Notes under the pieces: generated by a model | What the model was told of the DNA's origin: nothing | The model's database searches: none | What the model saw: only the letters and a program-made list of their open reading frames with translations | NCBI GenBank assembly: GCA_029449235.1 | Contig: JANATG010000009.1 | Span: forward strand, 248,001 to 312,000 | DNA length: 64,000 nucleotides | Source of the DNA: Linnemannia schmuckeri | Taxonomy: Eukaryota > Mortierellomycota > Mortierellomycetes > Mortierellales > Mortierellaceae | Direction of reading: 5' to 3' | Made by a program: the position numbers and the translations under genes | Shown: positions 12,234 through 24,000 of the stretch, piece after piece | Position numbering within the stretch: the stretch's first letter is position 1 | How the letters are laid out: each line of letters opens with the position of its first letter

Positions 12234-12481
12234 TTAAATCAGTTTCAGCTTTTCAACTCCAGATGGATATGGCGGAGCATGTGCTACAAACAACTTTGCG
12301 GGGGTTAAGAAACAACCCAGATAGCAGGATATCGACGGAGCTGTTTTTCCAGGGATTCTCGGGCTTGTAATAGGGGGGACAGGACGCAATGCTGAGGGAG
12401 GCTGAGGACTGCGGGACAAAAGAAAGGGTCATGAGTCAAACCTTGCATTGACGCTTACTGGATAGAATCGATGCCAGACAT
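12234..12481 (-). CDS. possible small spliced gene, 65 aa, no recognised family
   Basis: Two short exons (12459-12481 and 12234-12408) are separated by a 50-nt interval bounded by GTAAGC and CCCGCAG. Joined, they read in frame from ATG to TAA as a Pro-rich 65-residue peptide beginning MSGIDSIHPQPPS and ending GVEKLKLI. The clean splice signals and exact frame are the only support. It resembles nothing I know and could equally be chance, or the surviving 5' part of a decayed gene. Confidence 0.25.
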
Positions 12482-12781
12482 TCTTTTGGAGGAGCCTTTT
12501 TTGATCGTTTGGCGCGAGACGAGGAGGTCAGGTAGTAAGGCGTAAAAAGATGGTAGCCTTATGTGAGCGTGCTTTGATGTTTTTTTTTTTTGTAAAAACG
12601 CACTTTAAGTTTGTACTATTATCATCTACGCGCGCCGCTTAGCTATTATGCTGCCTGGTAGTAAACACACTAGCTCAACTGTTGTGCCAAGGATATGTAT
12701 GAATGATCATCGGAGATATGGCGATACCAAGCGCGAAATTGTCAAACTTGACGCTACGATGTCCAGAGTGTACTTGTTCGG

Positions 12782-13666
12782 ATGCTAAACCGACCTCTGT
12801 TTGACCATGCGACACGTTTGGATAGAAAAAAAAGAAAAAAAGGCAGGTACTGTGAGTGTGATTGTTTGCAGTTGCAACGCTACTTCCTGTTAATCATCTC
12901 GATGTACAAGCGTCGCTCGAGAGGTGCAGAGACCCAGCGCATTTTCGCGAAAAACGTCGCGTCCCGGGAATCATTGTTGAGGATCCAAAAATAGGATAGT
13001 TTGGGTTGCAAGCCCTTGTACCTAGAACGTTGGATGGTTTGACATTTTCATTGCGTACGAACAAACATCTGCTGGATGCTTTTGAGTTGAAGAAGCGGAC
13101 AGCTGTTTTGCCAAATACACCACCTCCTGATCTTTCATGGGACCATGTGGTAGCGTCCTATTTTTCAAGATCTTATTTGGTTGAAATAATTCGATGTCAA
13201 TGCGTCTTGTTCGTTGTTACTGGCCTTGATACGTTTCTACAGCACCAAAAAAAAGAACCTACTCCGAGCGATGATGTCTGGATATCGAAGAGTACCCTGG
13301 AGAGGTGGATGAATTGCATATATAGTCGAATCACTAAGACTTTCTACTTACACTTGGTCGGATCCGCGATCTCGTCGTTCTTTAAAGAAAAGAATACACA
13401 TAGGAGATGGGGGAGGTGGGGGATTGATAACGCTCTGGGAAAAAGGCGATGGTCAATGTTAAAGCTGCGTTCTTTGTTCTCTTACTCTATTCTTTGAGTC
13501 AACACTTCAGCAATTGTCACGTTTTCATCTTGAAGGATCTTCAACATCATGTCCGAATCCCGGCCTTTGAATAAGGCCGATGAGTTCTTGTTGAGGATTA
13601 AAAAACTTGGAAGAGACAGTTACATTGATACCTTTGGCTGGTTTCTATCATGTTGGAAGCGCTACT
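12782..13666 (+). pseudogene. gene-like fragments, possible relic of an unknown gene
   Basis: Within this stretch the translation 13006-13200 looks more protein-like than its surroundings (for example VLPNTPPPDLSWDHVVASYF), but it runs into low-quality sequence and stops. A separate 39-codon ORF at 13550-13666 contains EFLLRIKKLGRDSYIDTF. Its DNA near 13590 resembles 12970-12993 (a TTGTTGAGGAT core followed by an A-run), where the frame reads ESLLRIQK. I cannot assign a family. The pattern suggests decayed or duplicated coding sequence rather than an intact gene. Confidence 0.22.
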
Positions 13667-15199
13667 AGTGTACACTTTTTTTTCTTCTTTTTACTGGTCC
13701 CAGTTTTCTACTGCTTTGGATATATAGCTTCGACCGCTAGGTTTTTTTTGAAGATGACCAACTTATGAATTGAGTCCGGGCGAGACGCGAGGGGATAGAC
13801 GGTTTGAGAGTGAACCATCGCCCTTGGCGCGCAATTTTGGTCGTGAAGTGGATTCTTAGGGGGCAGATTTGCAAAAAAACCTTGCTGTTCATTATTGGTC
13901 GGCTGTATGCATAGCCCTTGCTTTGCATGCATTTCGCTTTAAAGGGGGATGCCCTAGGTCTGTCTCCAAACAAGTCTGTTTTATTGTGGATACTGCGCTG
14001 GAATGGTCAAAGGGCAAAAAAAAAAAAAAGAAAGGAAGCAAGAGAAGCGAATAGAGCATGGTTTTTTTTATTCCAATTTTTTATCCTCTTCTATTCGCTC
14101 TCTCCTGACCAGATGATAAGGTTCAGATCAGCATGCGCTTGACGTCAGATTCAATCGGTTTGAATTCAAGTTAGTGGTTTTTCTCGCTTGTTTTCGGAGA
14201 AAGATGGGATAGGAGGGGGGAGATGATTTGGGCGCATGGTACACATGCATAGGAGAAAGTCAAGGTTGAGATGGAGTGTGGAAATTGAAAAGGCGTGGTA
14301 GTCTAGTGGGCGTGAACATGGCATGGCATGGCAGTATTGTGCTCTCAAATATTTTGTCTGATGAACGGGACATAGAGCAAAAAATCCAAAATAAAAAAAA
14401 AGTGAGGAAAACAGAAAATAGTTGTCATGTCTCTCTGTCTATGGGATTTGTGCAAGATATGATAAATGTCTTGTGAGGACAAAGTCTTTATAAAAATGCA
14501 TCCTGTTTTATGTGAGTTGTGCTGTAATTTTTTCGGCGCCTTACTCTTTGTTGTGCTCCTGTCTGCTGGCTTATGCTCTTGTGCTCCCCTCTTGTCTTGC
14601 CCAATATATCCGTTTCGGTGAGAACTTGACAATCGAGTGAGCGAGGGATAAAATGAACAGAGAGAAGAAATGAGAGCCGCCCGGAATTTTTTGCCATGGG
14701 GTTTGATGTGTGCTAGAGGAGGTGGTGGGGTGAGTGTTGGTGGGAGTGGCACGATGTTGTGCTGGGAGCGTGCTGGGAGCGTGCCAGCCTGAGTTTGAGA
14801 GAGCAATAGAAAAATGTAAAAAAAGCAAAGGCAAAAAAAAAAAAAAAAACGAAGTTAGGAGAGAGAGAGTGAGGCAGAACGATGGGAATGAGGGAAGGGA
14901 AGAGTAGAGGAAGAATTTGAAAGCTCATGTCTATAGTTACAAACAAGGCTATACTTTTGCATGGATAGGGGTGTGGCTGTTGTTTCTGTTTATTGACACT
15001 TTTTTCTCGCTTGTGTTCCTTTCGAGTAAAAAAAAAATGAGATGAGAGCAGAATAGTAGTTTGACGCCGAGATCAGTTTATACGCTCGTGGAACTGGAAG
15101 CGGGAAAGAAAAAAAAAATGCAGAGGGAAGTAGAAGACAGTCGGGTTGGACACATTTTTCTTCATGACGCGAGTTGCTGTTGTGTTTGCTCTGAAATTC

Positions 15200-15247
15200 A
15201 AAAAAAAAAAAAAAAAAAAAAAAACCATGAAAACCATGAAAACCATG
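15200..15247 (+). repeat. A25 tract followed by three AAAACCATG units
   Basis: A run of 25 A merges into a 9-bp unit, AAAACCATG, present three times (about 15221-15247). It is a simple microsatellite inside the homopurine region. Confidence 0.85.
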
Positions 15248-17507
15248 CTTGCCTGTTTTTTTCCTAGATGACTTTGTTTGTTTTTGCATGTCCGCTATTA
15301 TTGCTGTTGTTTTGTAAATGGAAAAGAAGTGACTGCATGGAGACGATAAAAAACAACTCATGGAGTGGCGAGTAGAAAAGGATTGTGGAAAACAATAACA
15401 CAATAACATTGGCGGCCATGGCATAGGATACGATAGGAAAGATGAGGGTAGGGGGTGTTGGCTGTGCTTGGAAAAAAAAAGGGCAAAACAAAATGAGTCG
15501 ATAATTTTTCTTGAAATCGATCCATTGGGCAAAATGGTAAATTGCAGAAGGGGTTGCGTCGGTCCGTCTGTCCGTCGGAGGTGAAGCGAAACGAAATGGG
15601 AAAAAAAAAAGAGAACGACGACGACGATAACAACAAACAAGCAACGTGAACATGTACACACAGACAGAGGAGTGAGGTTCGCTATTTGTCTGTGTCATGT
15701 ATGAGGACAAGAATACATTTTGTGCTTTTTTGTTGTTGTCGCAGTTCGCAAGGAAAAGATGAGTAGGAAGAAAAGGATGGGAAGAAGAGAAACAGGGTAG
15801 CGACAGCGACAGCGAGGGAGAAAGGAAAAAAAGTGGGTAGAAGGAAGGATGCAAGGCGACATGCGGGCATTTGCTGGGCTGCGAAGAGAGAGCGAAAAAA
15901 GGGGAGGTGTGTGGTATTTTTTTTTTTTTTTTTTTGCATAGGTTGTGCAGTGTTGTGCATGGTACATGTGCAGATGTAGGAAAGGAGAGGAAGGAAGGAA
16001 AAGGAAAAAAAAAAAGAAAGGGGTTGTGTAATGGGATGATGGATGGCATAGATGATAGGTAGGTAGTCTACGCGGGTGAAGAAACTGATGGCAAGCTGGA
16101 TGTAGAAAGCTGTGACATGACGAATGTGCCGGATGGCGGTGTAGGGAAAAGAGTCAGGCTATGGAAAAGACAGTCGAGAGAAAGTGTGCGAGAACAGCGA
16201 GAGGTGAGGTGAGTGGCAGTTGGAGAATCGATGGTTGTCTGTCTCCTTGAATTGAACAGTTGAGAAGAATTAGCGAGCAAGTGACAGAGAAAGGAGAAAA
16301 AAAGATCGACAGGGGTAATAGGAAAAGGAATAGCAAACATCACGAAATGAATAAGCGAACAAACGAACGAGTGGAAGCGCAATTAAGTTAATAGGGTTGA
16401 AGAAGAACGCGATTAGGATGCTGGTTGTTGGTGCCCATACCCTCGTTCTTTCTTTCTAGTGAGAAATGAAGACCATGGGATGATGGTACTACCAGACTGC
16501 AAATTGTATTACCTGAGGATAGTGGCACGATTAGATGATGATGCCGCTCGCCGTGAGACATACAGAGAGACATAGAGAGTACATCGGTAAAGGTATATGA
16601 AGGTAGAAGAATGACGATGGGCAATTGAATGTGTTCCCATAGCAGTAAAGTGATGGAGAAGGGCGCGCCACGACTGATTGGCAATGTGCCATATTCATAC
16701 TCACAATTATTGTGCTCCGCTCCTTTTTTTTGTGTTTTAGGGCGTTTTTGGTTCTTTTCCGACTGACTAGCGTCTTTGGTCGGTGTAGTTGGAGTTGAAC
16801 GAAGGAAGGAGGAGATGGGGTTAGAGCGGATTCATGTACTTTATGATCCAGCATCCGATGCATCATGTCTCGCTCATAGTCTTTCTTGTCCCTGGATGGC
16901 AAGAAAGAGATAGTGGGAGAGGTGTGCAGAAATAAAAGAAACCAAGAGGAGGGATTGGGAGTGATAAGGTGAGAAGTGGATATCTGATCTCTTGGTTCAA
17001 AACAAAAGCACAATTGGCAGATCTCTGTTTGACAGAAGACATATAGCTTAAAAAGAGAAGAGTCCCTTGCTTCCGGGATGAGCAGGAGTAAAGCGGCTAA
17101 GTGTAGAGAAATATAGAAAAATAACTAGGAGCAACTGGTAAGTAGTAAATGGATGAGCAATGGGCCATAGGGGAAAGAGGAGAGCGATGACGAGGAGAGA
17201 AGGAGAAAGTAAAGGTAAGGGAAGGTAAGGGAAGGGAAAAAAAAAGAAATAGAAGGAGAGAAGGGGTGGGTGTGTTTGTTAGGCTGGTTTGAAGACGCTA
17301 ACTTTCTTTTCCTTTTTGATGCTCACTGCAATGCGATGCGAATGGAGACGGCACAAGACAGCAAACTGGATATATCCCTTCTTTGCACGAGGGATGTGCG
17401 AATAAAAAGAAGGATACGTGCACATCGAATGGGGTGCGAAGTGTGAATGCCTTTTCCTTCTTACTGCAATGACTTTAAGAAAGGGACAAAGGTGGTTTTC
17501 TTTTTCC

Positions 17508-17531
17508 TTTTTTTTTTTTTTTTTTTTTTTT
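17508..17531 (+). repeat. T24 homopolymer upstream of the histidine kinase gene
   Basis: A poly-T run marks the point where the plus strand switches from purine-rich to pyrimidine-rich. Poly(dA:dT) tracts of this kind often define nucleosome-depleted fungal promoters; here that role is inference. Confidence 0.7.
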
Positions 17532-18028
17532 CTCGTTCACATTTTTCACATTGTCCTGCGCCAGTCGTTCGATATTTATATGTAGAGAGTACCAGCATGT
17601 GGCATGTTCATCCCACTTGAATCCTTTGCTTCAAACCCGACCTTGCGCACTTTATTTTTCGTTTTCTTTCTCTTTTCTCTTTTTCCCTGGCCAATTTGTC
17701 AATTTGTCAAAGGAAAAATAAATTTTTTGTCAGTGTTTATCTTTTTCTCCTGCACAGTTACAGCACGCCTCCTCTTCCTCGTTTTTCTCTTTCGCCCTCT
17801 CTTTCCTTTTTCACTCTCTCCGTCTCTCCCTCTTCCCCTCACTCTCTCGCCCACTTCTTACTCTTTTGCTCTGCTCCTTCACTCCTCTCTCTCATCACTC
17901 ACTCTTCCCCCACCCGGCCTTTGTATTTCATCTTCCTGTTCTCTAATCCTCCATTCACTTCTTCTCGATCCTAACCACTCTCATCCTTATACATATTATA
18001 ACCATTCCATGCTGCACTCGATCCCATC
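17532..18028 (+). promoter_or_regulatory. CT-rich promoter/5' leader of the hybrid histidine kinase gene
   Basis: About 500 bp of C/T-rich sequence precede the ATG at 18029, with TATTTATATG near 17573 as a weak TATA candidate. Open frames here translate to Ser/Leu/Phe/Pro repeats and are not regarded as coding. Confidence 0.45.
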
Positions 18029-21000
18029 ATGATCCCGACTCCCGCTCCTACCGCCCTGCCTTCCTCTTCTTCTTCCTCCTCTTCCTCCTTGTCCACTCCT
18101 TCAGACTCTTCTCACTTTCATCACCCTCACCACCCCAACAAGAATCATCATCAACAACCTCAACAGTCAAAGAAACAGAGGAACGAGGCATGGATCACAG
18201 CTCTGTTCGAATCAAGCGCAGACCCCATCATCGTCTGTGACCTGAACGGCCTCGTCTGTGCCTGGAGCCACGGCGCCCAGACAACCTTCGATATTCACCC
18301 GAAACACTCGCTTGGCCTCAGTCTCAGGCACATCTTTTCTTCGGGATCATCATCGCCACCAACTCATTCCTCTTACACATCTGCCAGCACATCTCACAAT
18401 TCAATACCCGGCAACAATGACACAAGAAGTGGTGATGATCTCGAGATCGAACTATACCCGTCGACCCCCGACCAGGTGCGAGCCCTGCAAGGGTCGTCTC
18501 TCAAGCGGGTCGTCTCCAGAGTCGTTGGAGACCAATCCCGCCATATCTTTCTCGAATCCATCTCGCCCGTTTACCAACAACCATCCGCAGCACCACTAGC
18601 ACCAACACCAGTATCACACTCCTCTTCTCTACATCATCATACTTGTCCTCCCCCACCTCCACCGCCTCCCTCCAAACCGCTACCTCCTCTGCCTCCACGG
18701 CTACACAGCTCCTCCCAACAACAACAACATCATCATCATCAACATCGTCATAATGCTGCTGCTGCAGGCACAGGTGCAGGCAAGAAGAGTGCAATCAATG
18801 GCCACAGCTCCGGCAGCCACAGCCACACCGCCGACAAAGACGACCCCTCCCCTTCTATTACCACGACTACATTATTACCATTGCCACCATCATCATCATT
18901 ACCCTCGTCAAAAGAGCAGCTTGAAGAGTCGACACCAGTATTATCTCCAGCATCAATGTCGACTGCCCCTGCACCTCTGATTGTCGGATACTCCGTCATC
19001 CTCACCGATCTCTCGACCCTTTCGACAGGGTCAGGGACAACCCATCACCCCTTCCTTGCACCCTATCCGCAGTCATCCATGGCATCATCTACCCTCACGT
19101 CCCCTTCTCCATCCTCCTTTACTACTTCTTCAACACGAACAACAACGTCGGCGGCACCTTCTTCTCCAATTGCAGCGAGAACGGAAGCAGCGGCTTTGTC
19201 AGCTCCTCTCTCTGCCTCAGCCGAATCAAAGGATGCAGATGTGGAACTAACAGCAGCAACAGAAGCAACAGAAGCAACAGCGTCAACGACTACCACGTTG
19301 ACAGCAGCAGCAACAGCATCGTCTGCAATATCACACCAGCAAACTCAGCAGACCCACTTCCCACCCCACCAGACGCAAGTGAAAATAGTATCCGACGACG
19401 CAACAGTAAACACAAGAACATCAACAAAAGCGTCATGGAGCGCAGCCTCGCCAACTTCTGCAGCAACAACAGCAACAGCGTCAGCAGCAGGAACAGCCAC
19501 AGCCGAGAATTATAATAATGACACCGACAACGACAAGGACGACGTTGACAGTACGATGACGACGGCCTCGTCGATCGTCGCCCTCAGACCCTCGACCTCG
19601 AGGGAACATTCAACCGACTCCGGCTTTGACGAGCGGTCGCCCTCGTCCAAGCCCAACAGGAACAGTATCACCACAGCGGTAATTGCCACATCTATCCAGC
19701 GAGGTCCGAGTCCGCATCATCTGATGCCCCTTCTCCACCTTCCTGGCCATAGCTCACCTTCTGCATCTTCCTCGGCAATGTCATCTGCTTCTACATCGTC
19801 TTCCACAAGAGGTAAGGAAAGAGAACATTCTTCTCGCTCTCACTCTCTCTCTCTCCACACATTATCACACACTCTCTCCACTTTTCTCCCTTTTGTCTCT
19901 CAACCCACGGACGGTAAATCAACACACACACACACGCAGACACGCATAATCATATGGTCGATCGAGCATGGGAAAAAACATCAACACAACGCAAAAGAGG
20001 AATCTATGACAGAGACAGGCAGAGAGACTGCATTGGCGCCCTCTTTTCCCTTGTTTCTTTGCAGCAAAGATGGACTGAGAAGAGGATGCCCTTTTAACCA
20101 CAAACAGCCAAAAAAAAAAAAAAAAAAAAAAAAAGAGTACTCTTCGCCAATATTTTTCGATTCATATCTGCCCTTTTGAGCACTGCCCGATCGTGCGCCA
20201 TTTCTCAAACTCTTCCTCCGCTCTTTTGGCTTGGATGGGATGCCGGGAGGTTGAGTGGTTTTTTTCCTTTGTGTCCCTTCGATCATCGTTTCCAACGATG
20301 TCCGTCGTAATTGTCAGAAATATTTATCGTCCGTTACACACATCGAATACATCCATCTCTGCCCTTTATACTCGACACTCTCGTATATGAAAACACACAC
20401 AAAGAGTTCCTTCCATTTCTCTCTCTCTCCCCCTTTCCCTCTCTGTCTCCTTTGTGGCTCCTGCTACTCGCCTCTTCATATCATTTCTCCTTTTTTTCCT
20501 GTTTCTGTCCCTGCTCCTGACACTTCTTTTTTTATGGTATGGTCTTGTTTTTGATCGACCCTGGGCTCAACTCAAAACAAGCTAGTCATGGCTCGGGCTA
20601 TTATTTTTTTTTGGGGTGCAACCCGTTCATCATCTGAAGGCTCTATTCCCTCACTCGCCGACTCTCTTCAGTCATTTTCCAAACACTCAGTAAGGAAGGT
20701 GTTGTTGGTGTTTCCTCTCCTTTTTCATTCGAATTCAAACGACTATAACACGCACCTATCCTTCCATTTGCCCAGAGCCCAGTTTACCCGTTCTTCCTTC
20801 GGCGCGCTATTTCATATATATATTACTTTCCTGTGACAGTCCCCTTTTCCCTCCTATCTGCTCTGTCATCTTTCTTCCTCCTTTTTGCCCACTCCTTTGG
20901 TTTCTATGCTAGTCTTCTTTTGACCAGGCCTATGTTGGATTTGGCTCTGGCTACTAGACCGTCCTCGCCTTTCTTTTTTCTTTTCACCTTCCCCTTGAAT

Positions 21001-24000
21001 TGTCGTCATCGTTTGATCTTTTTTCAAATGTACACTTTATGTGCAGGCGGACAAACGGGCGGAAAAGGATGTCCCGCGATGCTTCCTCTCTTCCCTTCAA
21101 ACATCGACACCCCAACAGCAACAGCATTAGCAGTAGCAGTAGAATTGTCCCATGTATCACTCCGCCATTTTCCCCCTTCCCCTCTCTCTCTCTCTTCTCG
21201 CTTCACTCTAAGCACGACTCAGCTGTTATGGTTCAACACACTTGACATTGCATACGATGCATCGTCATCGTGCGCCTCGCTAGTCTCTGTGAGCACATGG
21301 CTCTCTCTTGGCAGTAAAGAAAGGGAGATTGTCCTAGTCTACAACTACAGGGAACCGGAAAACGAAAAAGCCTTCAACCCAGACTAACCTTCTTCCCCTC
21401 GTTATTCTTTTATTATTATTATCCTACTTCTTCAATCTCCTCCCAATCGACTCCTATTCTCCAACGGCACAGCTGTTGTCCTCACCGAAATCCAGTCCGA
21501 ACCGGAGGCCATCTCTCCCCACGACAAAGCATCATTGACATCTTCGCCTTCTATCGCACAACCCCAACCCCTACCACTGCCCCTGCCCCTGCCTCTGGCC
21601 ATACCAATCAGTCGAAGCAATAGTATTTCACTGCCCATCCATTCTCAGGAACCATCTGTTCGCCCCTCTGCACGATCCACTTCACTAGGACATCTCCTCT
21701 CACTCTCCCCACTTTCACCTCTACCACCTGCTATCGCCAACCGAACCCGCGCCCTTTCCATTGCCGCCACCGCAATCTCTTCTACATCTACTGGCGCACA
21801 ACTGTCCGTCTCTATGTCTGCGTCCGCAGACAAGAGTCGACTGGACATCCACCACAACTCCCTCGCCATCTCTACCGATACACATCACTCGAGTTCACTG
21901 CTGCCTGGAGAGACTCGTCTGGACCGAGAATGGGACGATCCATCCTTTTCCTACTTGGCGCCCATTGCAACCAACCTGTTGACCTGCCACGGCGATCACT
22001 TTTTCGACCTAGTCGTCGAAGAATTGTCGGTCAATCTTGGAGTCAAATACGCCTTCATCTCGCAACTCGTTAGCCTGGAGGAGCTCAAGGAACTGGACCC
22101 AACGGAATACATGAACCTGATTGAGCAGTTTGGAGGGCTGGTCCCTCCACTCGATGGAGTGATGCACAATATCTCGAGCTGGCCTGGAGAGTAAGTGTGT
22201 TAACCATCCAACAACGTCAATTAGCAACAACGGCAGAAAAGACAGTACCTAACCGTTATACCCTCTGCTATATAGGTCACACATCAACCCGCATGCGTTC
22301 CAAGGATATTTGGCAGATTGTACGATTCAGGACAAGGTCACATTTATCGACTCAAACTTGGCGGATCAACATCAAGATGTGGCAGAGTGTCTCATGGATC
22401 ACACCATCGAGTCCTATGTCGGTATGAGACTGGAGACTGTTCAAGGCGAAATTGTCGGTGTCATTGGTATTATTCATGACCGAGCGCTCACTGAGGAAGA
22501 CAGTTTGATTGTCAAGCTGGTATTGGAGCAGGTCGGGATTCGTGTCGCCAATGAACTCGATCGGCTAAAGATTGAGTCCAACTTGATCTATGCCCGCGAT
22601 GTTGCCGAGTCGACCGCCAAGAATAAGACAAAGTTCTTGGCCGACATGTCACACGAGATCCGGTAAGTTAAAGTATGATTTTGACACCTTTCGGCGACGA
22701 TGACAACGAACAGAGTACTAAGCGGGGCTGACTGTTTCTGCTTTTTTTTGCGTAATAGTAACCCCATGAATGCCGTTGTCGGAGTCACAGAGATTCTTCT
22801 GGACACTGCAGGACTTTCCGACGAGCAAACAGGATATATTGAAGTGATCCGCACAAGCGGACAGCATTTGTTGACTGTAAGCATTCTTTTCTGAAAACTG
22901 AACAACCCTCATACGACCACGGGCTGATGATTGAATATCCCCTCTCTTCTTGCTCTGTTTCCCCTTGTGACTCCTTACTCACTCGTCCCTTGGAACACGA
23001 AACTAACAAATATTACAATTTCGTTTCCGCTGATTTCCTCTATTAGGTGATTAACGACATTTTGGACATTTCGCGAATCGACCAGGATGTCAAATTCCTG
23101 CTTGAAAGGCGACCCCTTAGTCTGCGAAAGTGCTTGAAAGGTAAGAGGCATGGTTGCATGAATATCTTTGCCCGCGTTCAGGAAAAAATGTCATGGGAGG
23201 AGATATGCAGGCGTGGCGGAGCAAAATTTTTTCTGTTTTTTTTATGTGAGAGGGTGCTCTATACGAATGCAAATGGTCTCGAACATTGCTAACCATTTTG
23301 CTTTATTCACCCTTTTATTCTTAAACTATTAGACGCCGTCAGTCTTGCAGGACTCACGCCTTTGCATGATGTGTCGAGGTCGATCAGCGTTATTGAGTGG
23401 CCACCAGAGATGGACGACCTAGGCCCTTTTAGCGAACTGGAGGAGACCAACATCTTGCCTCTGCTCTGGAGTATCGACCACAATGTGCCAGAACACCTTC
23501 TCGGAGATATTACTCGCCTTCGACAAGTCCTCATCAACCTCTGCACCAACTCACTCAAGTTCACACAGCGCGGACGTGTTTCTGTCCATGTCTCCATTCA
23601 CCAACCGACCGCACAATATCCTACCATTCGACCTAACTCTACACCTATGGTCACACGGAACACTCCCCAGGGCGGTCAGGTGTACTCTCCAAGAGCAGAT
23701 GGTGGACCTTCGTCATCTTCTTCGCCCTCTTCGCCTATGTTGACTGGAAGCGACCATAGAACCCAGATGGTCTTCCAACAGCGATATGATGTGAAGACTG
23801 ATTCCAGCCAGACTACACACACCAAACCTTCACCAGCATCGTCCCGTCGTCGTCAAGCAGATAAGCGTCATTTACCATTGCCAAGCCCAAACACTCAGCC
23901 GGACCAGTCTTCGACTTTTGCGCCACCTTCTTTGACCGTGGTGGCACCTACTGCCAACTCATTGGAGAGCGACAAGATGGATGAGAATACTGTTATTTTA

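Larger units (their letters stand above)
11981..18028. other. 6-kb gene-poor region, homopurine-rich on the plus strand
   Basis: No long conserved coding sequence is visible. Roughly 14150-17500 is strongly A/G-rich on the plus strand with many A-runs, so minus-strand ORFs there are Ser/Pro/Phe/Leu-rich low-complexity translations. The bias flips near 17500 to a CT-rich plus strand, which is the promoter and leader of the histidine kinase gene. A possible small spliced ORF (12234-12481) and gene-like fragments (12780-13670) are listed separately. No tRNA, rRNA or transposon end was recognised. Confidence 0.5.

Noticed and set aside
15264..16049. 261-codon minus-strand ORF
   Set aside because: Low-complexity Ser/Phe/Pro/Leu translation of homopurine DNA with internal A/T runs, and no conserved feature.
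20833..21387. 184-codon ORF inside the long histidine kinase intron
   Set aside because: CT-rich low-complexity translation. The exact phase-1 splice across the interval explains the gene without it.
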